Of a stretch of DNA of 23,641 nucleotides, positions 23,401 to 23,641 are shown piece after piece (within the stretch, counting starts at the first letter, position 1; each line of letters starts with the position of its first letter). The stretch is from the NCBI GenBank assembly GCA_946413695.1, contig CAMKLV010000059.1, forward strand, positions 1 through 23,641, read 5' to 3'. The position numbers were made by a program, and so were the translations under genes. The stretch comes from Firm-04 sp946413695 (GTDB lineage: Bacteria > Bacillota > Clostridia > Oscillospirales > Ruminococcaceae). Under the pieces are notes generated by a model that saw only the letters and a list, made by a program, of their open reading frames with translations, was not told the origin of the DNA and did no database searches.

Positions 23401-23641
23401 GCAGTTGAGATCACGCTTAAGTCCTTCACGAAGAATGACAAGGGCATCTACGAGCTCGCGTTCAAGGGCGTTGAGCTCGGCGAGTACGAAGTGATCGAGA
23501 CGAACAGCGACCTCGCAGGCTACACCCTGAAATCCACCTCCAAGACCGACGGTACAAAGAAGGTCGAGGACGGTAAGGAATCTGTCATCGAACTGAAAGA
23601 CGAGTACAGCAAGCAGAAGGGCGATCTCAAGATCACGAAGA
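17419..23641 (+). CDS. Giant surface adhesin: choice-of-anchor A, SpaA/CnaB domains, Thr linker, tandem repeats (3' end outside window)
   Basis: I read 2074 codons without a stop; the gene continues past the window. Residues 1-37 are a signal peptide ending AKA. About 48-353 is a choice-of-anchor-A-like domain (GALAVGGNAEL near its start, LAGHVVAPKA and EGNVIAKSADG near its end). SpaA/CnaB-like domains follow near 361-480, 587-697, 769-863, 1018-1170, 1170-1312, 1316-1583 (perhaps two) and 1585-1726; each shows an early Lys strand and a late Glu motif such as VVQEVTPPAGF, YRITETQAPKGY or YYIVETAAPANY. Next come a Thr-rich linker (1727-1829) and 118-aa repeats from 1832. Such domains often self-stabilise by isopeptide bonds. 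A cell-wall anchor should lie beyond the window. GGATGAGGAG precedes the ATG. Adhesion to plant fibre, mucin or other cells is likely, but the ligand is unknown. Confidence 0.9.
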   Translation, partial: MRKTKRLRAFTGVASVALLASYLVPFADIPKTVTAKADDLPAPKYGKEYTIENILSDYQYFIQDDFTVGNHTVGALAVGGNAELPGAGFGQGAVTHSYFKHIAKSTQYDYATFYKNTEIYDSIKDDGTIYYNTIEEGMTQNDSLQIQGNYIEFAEAFRKVNEWSEEKKNSSSAWTVATNDLKSGKLTIDLNNLPSTEVIIPKDVYNSLKKIEFVDEKNGTEEAPNYQNLSDSGLIFTFDGVNDAKLRFGSFPDGGAADGIMIEYNGKNISTTAFQNLSNVDAIEGGAQSNVGPGISLLWNFPDATDVDCTYLAGHVVAPKAHYKQTGSNAEGNVIAKSADGGVAEAHFYSYRSLLDLGCAYSIDLYKYVGDFEGAPLAGAILGLYPVNEGTVGSTPARRVKTGSENPNALKFNAGRYVVQEVTPPAGFQLDTEHKYYIEVTESDQGTATAVVGKENGYDVEQPNTPYTGTVTVTVYKNENFTDLKEPAVTISPLAVAKNTYNVGGKEYAVEVEDGEEGPVVTKVFAVAADGTRTDVTATEKDHFFATAVSIDNGEKNYIIARDGEVAAANLHLSDLLETKFEFADKAAFTLTKVDAADQSQTLTGADFTMVDETYTEKKEGETTTYERRETPAAQGSIAGFTWDSENFQCSFDTNIIRSITKTGDNYGHIYRITETQAPKGYLNSSNDILIAAARIQSGWTSRKVYFMTEVRKGEAPANMPVLYTTTNGGWGIPQTNITVKPDSGWTQLDINKAADRSFFVGDKRDNTKIQLGKIDEDTNAYVGNATLQLWKKDGTAPLAEVTTSTIATLVMDGENPLELQPGTYYIVETAAPANYEETLLNVKQYFTVNADQTVTVGAPNTMKADVFEKAPASFYILCDEEGNELSAEKSNKVENVKSVTVKSTMRPDAVYTTYKNADGAVVDANIGRFPTDIVTEGDLTAEYDAAKGTLMLTYAEPVTLTKAEIHQYYNDGSFAVSDAVYQCAGTPAWVGNPKIQIDENGTTVTVKLPNKAKAVENKIAFTKASDSYKLGTVTKDNYSTVRSGEKITGAKMKLTYKGEGTLETVTSNLDGKKSEAEGKPALDATKKSISWTVVDTDIEFSNLPNGDYLLEEDSAPERYQPIEPVKINISNSGITSAYADANNTNPAPVGISKATDSATYTVTVYDSVYSVGIRKVNKDDMPIPGAVLELSGKNADGDPIDLSKVKARDSQFFVADGSGRNNGTNYLLQDNENLIRNESSDAAVYRWRSIGSAVVFTGLPEGDYTIKEVETPLGFLPTERTFSVKRNAKTGKLETVGKDDTENNYDTITLTDESVTLSISKEDMGGNSLEDATFTLEKLGDDNKPVELGNLAVSKSGTSAEGITAKVDHDEDGNDNNDKAVIIDAKDAETFEIRGNTFQHVKVGSNAEDIQRNANVLNDDAAAPRQNDYVYGGQITGDKLVIAGLYDGTYVISLSDGREYTVRVNAKVGEVASMTMLEKADINGKKLTFKGGKVDISSLSDGTYRLTETAPPKEKDGVEYDITVTEFTFVVEDGKVVSYDAKTDGDVAEMTAEERAEAEKFAKSHIETKDEGKTLVIKDEQKRYAFQLNKKDDSDNTITHLEGATFVLTSKDPKVKLDSRVVVKDGSKVIAKGADDAASLTFVSSGKGALTISGLLKGQYELKETGAPTSKNYIAAAGSLVFTIGKDGLATVKADTTAKTAKSADENAGYYNVEGTMVNVYNVTQTTTTPTTTTTTTTTTTTTTTTTTTTTTTTTTTTTTTTTTTSTTTTTTTTSTTKKTTTTTTSTTKKTTTTTTSTTKKATTTSTTKPTTKATTTTTTTTTTTTTTAMGSLRIEKSVDAETVTEAELNGALKFTVQNKDTGKYLDANGKLSDKAVEITLKSFTKNTKGVYELEFKNVALGSYEVIETNSDLAGYTLKSTSKTDGTAKVTAGKEAVVELKDEYSKQKGDLKITKTVDAENVTEAELNGALTFTVQNKTTGKYLDADGKLSDKAVEITLKSFTKNDKGIYELAFKGVELGEYEVIETNSDLAGYTLKSTSKTDGTKKVEDGKESVIELKDEYSKQKGDLKITK
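22597..22905 (+). repeat. Thr-rich low-complexity linker in the adhesin
   Basis: These 103 codons are almost all Thr, with Ser, Lys, Ala and two Pro. Thr codons ACA, ACC, ACT and ACG are mixed. A decamer like TTTTTSTTKK occurs three times in the second half. It probably forms an extended, possibly O-glycosylated stalk separating the SpaA domains from the repeats. Confidence 0.9.
22912..23641 (+). repeat. Tandem 354-bp (118-aa) CnaB-like repeats
   Basis: Copy 1 is 22912-23265, copy 2 is 23266-23619, and copy 3 begins at 23620 and is cut by the window. The period is exactly 354 bp. By hand count copies 1 and 2 agree at 99 of 118 residues. Each starts G(S/D)L(R/K)I and carries a conserved Lys at position 7, YEVIETNSDLAGY in the second half, and ends ELKDEYSKQK. 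The final strand has Asp where many relatives have Asn. Confidence 0.92.

Overview
The window looks like a chromosome segment of a gut or rumen Clostridia of the Ruminococcus / Oscillospiraceae type. This is inferred from strong AGGAGG-type ribosome binding sites, moderately high GC with AT-rich promoters, plant-glycan hydrolases (GH74, GH36, GH42), bacterial lipoproteins, Thr-rich linkers and a giant choice-of-anchor-A/SpaA-type surface protein. I cannot name a species.

Layout. 1-380: intergenic DNA with three copies of a GC-rich hairpin repeat; the first two also carry terminator-like hairpins. 381-2675 (minus): housekeeping run rsmD - 44-aa membrane peptide - coaD - coiled-coil protein - VanZ-like protein, joined by 4-13 bp overlaps. 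2676-2848: spacer with a fourth, inverted copy of the repeat. 2849-3442: YgjP/DUF45-type metallopeptidase. 3512-5597: two-gene unit (zinc-ribbon/TM/Thr-rich protein, then an LRAT-fold protein) with its own promoter and terminator. 5819-7200: two-gene membrane-protein unit (TVP38/VTT, then PF06541-like) with a near-consensus promoter and a terminator. 7323-16626: a long minus-strand run that can be read as one glycan-use and envelope unit: GH42 beta-galactosidase, two small lipoproteins (one with FTP/PepSY-like domains), GH36 alpha-galactosidase, a structured 143-bp spacer, a GH74 xyloglucanase lipoprotein, a membrane-anchored GH25 muramidase, a 41-aa protein and an HD-domain protein, ending at a strong terminator. 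A consensus promoter precedes GH42.

16627-17418 is a divergent control region. To the right, a perfect TTGACA-17-TATAAT promoter drives a leader of about 330 nt that encodes a 12-codon peptide and several hairpins. It leads into an enormous plus-strand surface protein (17419 to beyond the window, 2074 codons seen without a stop): signal peptide, choice-of-anchor-A domain, about seven SpaA/CnaB-like domains, a 103-residue Thr-rich linker, then tandem 118-aa CnaB-like repeats with an exact 354-bp period, cut by the window edge.

How the genes may work together (inference): GH74 on the cell surface cuts xyloglucan-like chains; the intracellular GH36 and GH42 remove alpha- and beta-galactose from imported oligosaccharides; the giant protein may attach the cell to the substrate or the host. 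Nothing in the window resembles phage, CRISPR, transposase, rRNA or tRNA. The most novel-looking parts are the leader-peptide/leader-RNA of the adhesin, the adhesin itself, two small overlapping genes below usual annotation cut-offs, the LRAT/zinc-ribbon pair, and two families of structured intergenic DNA.
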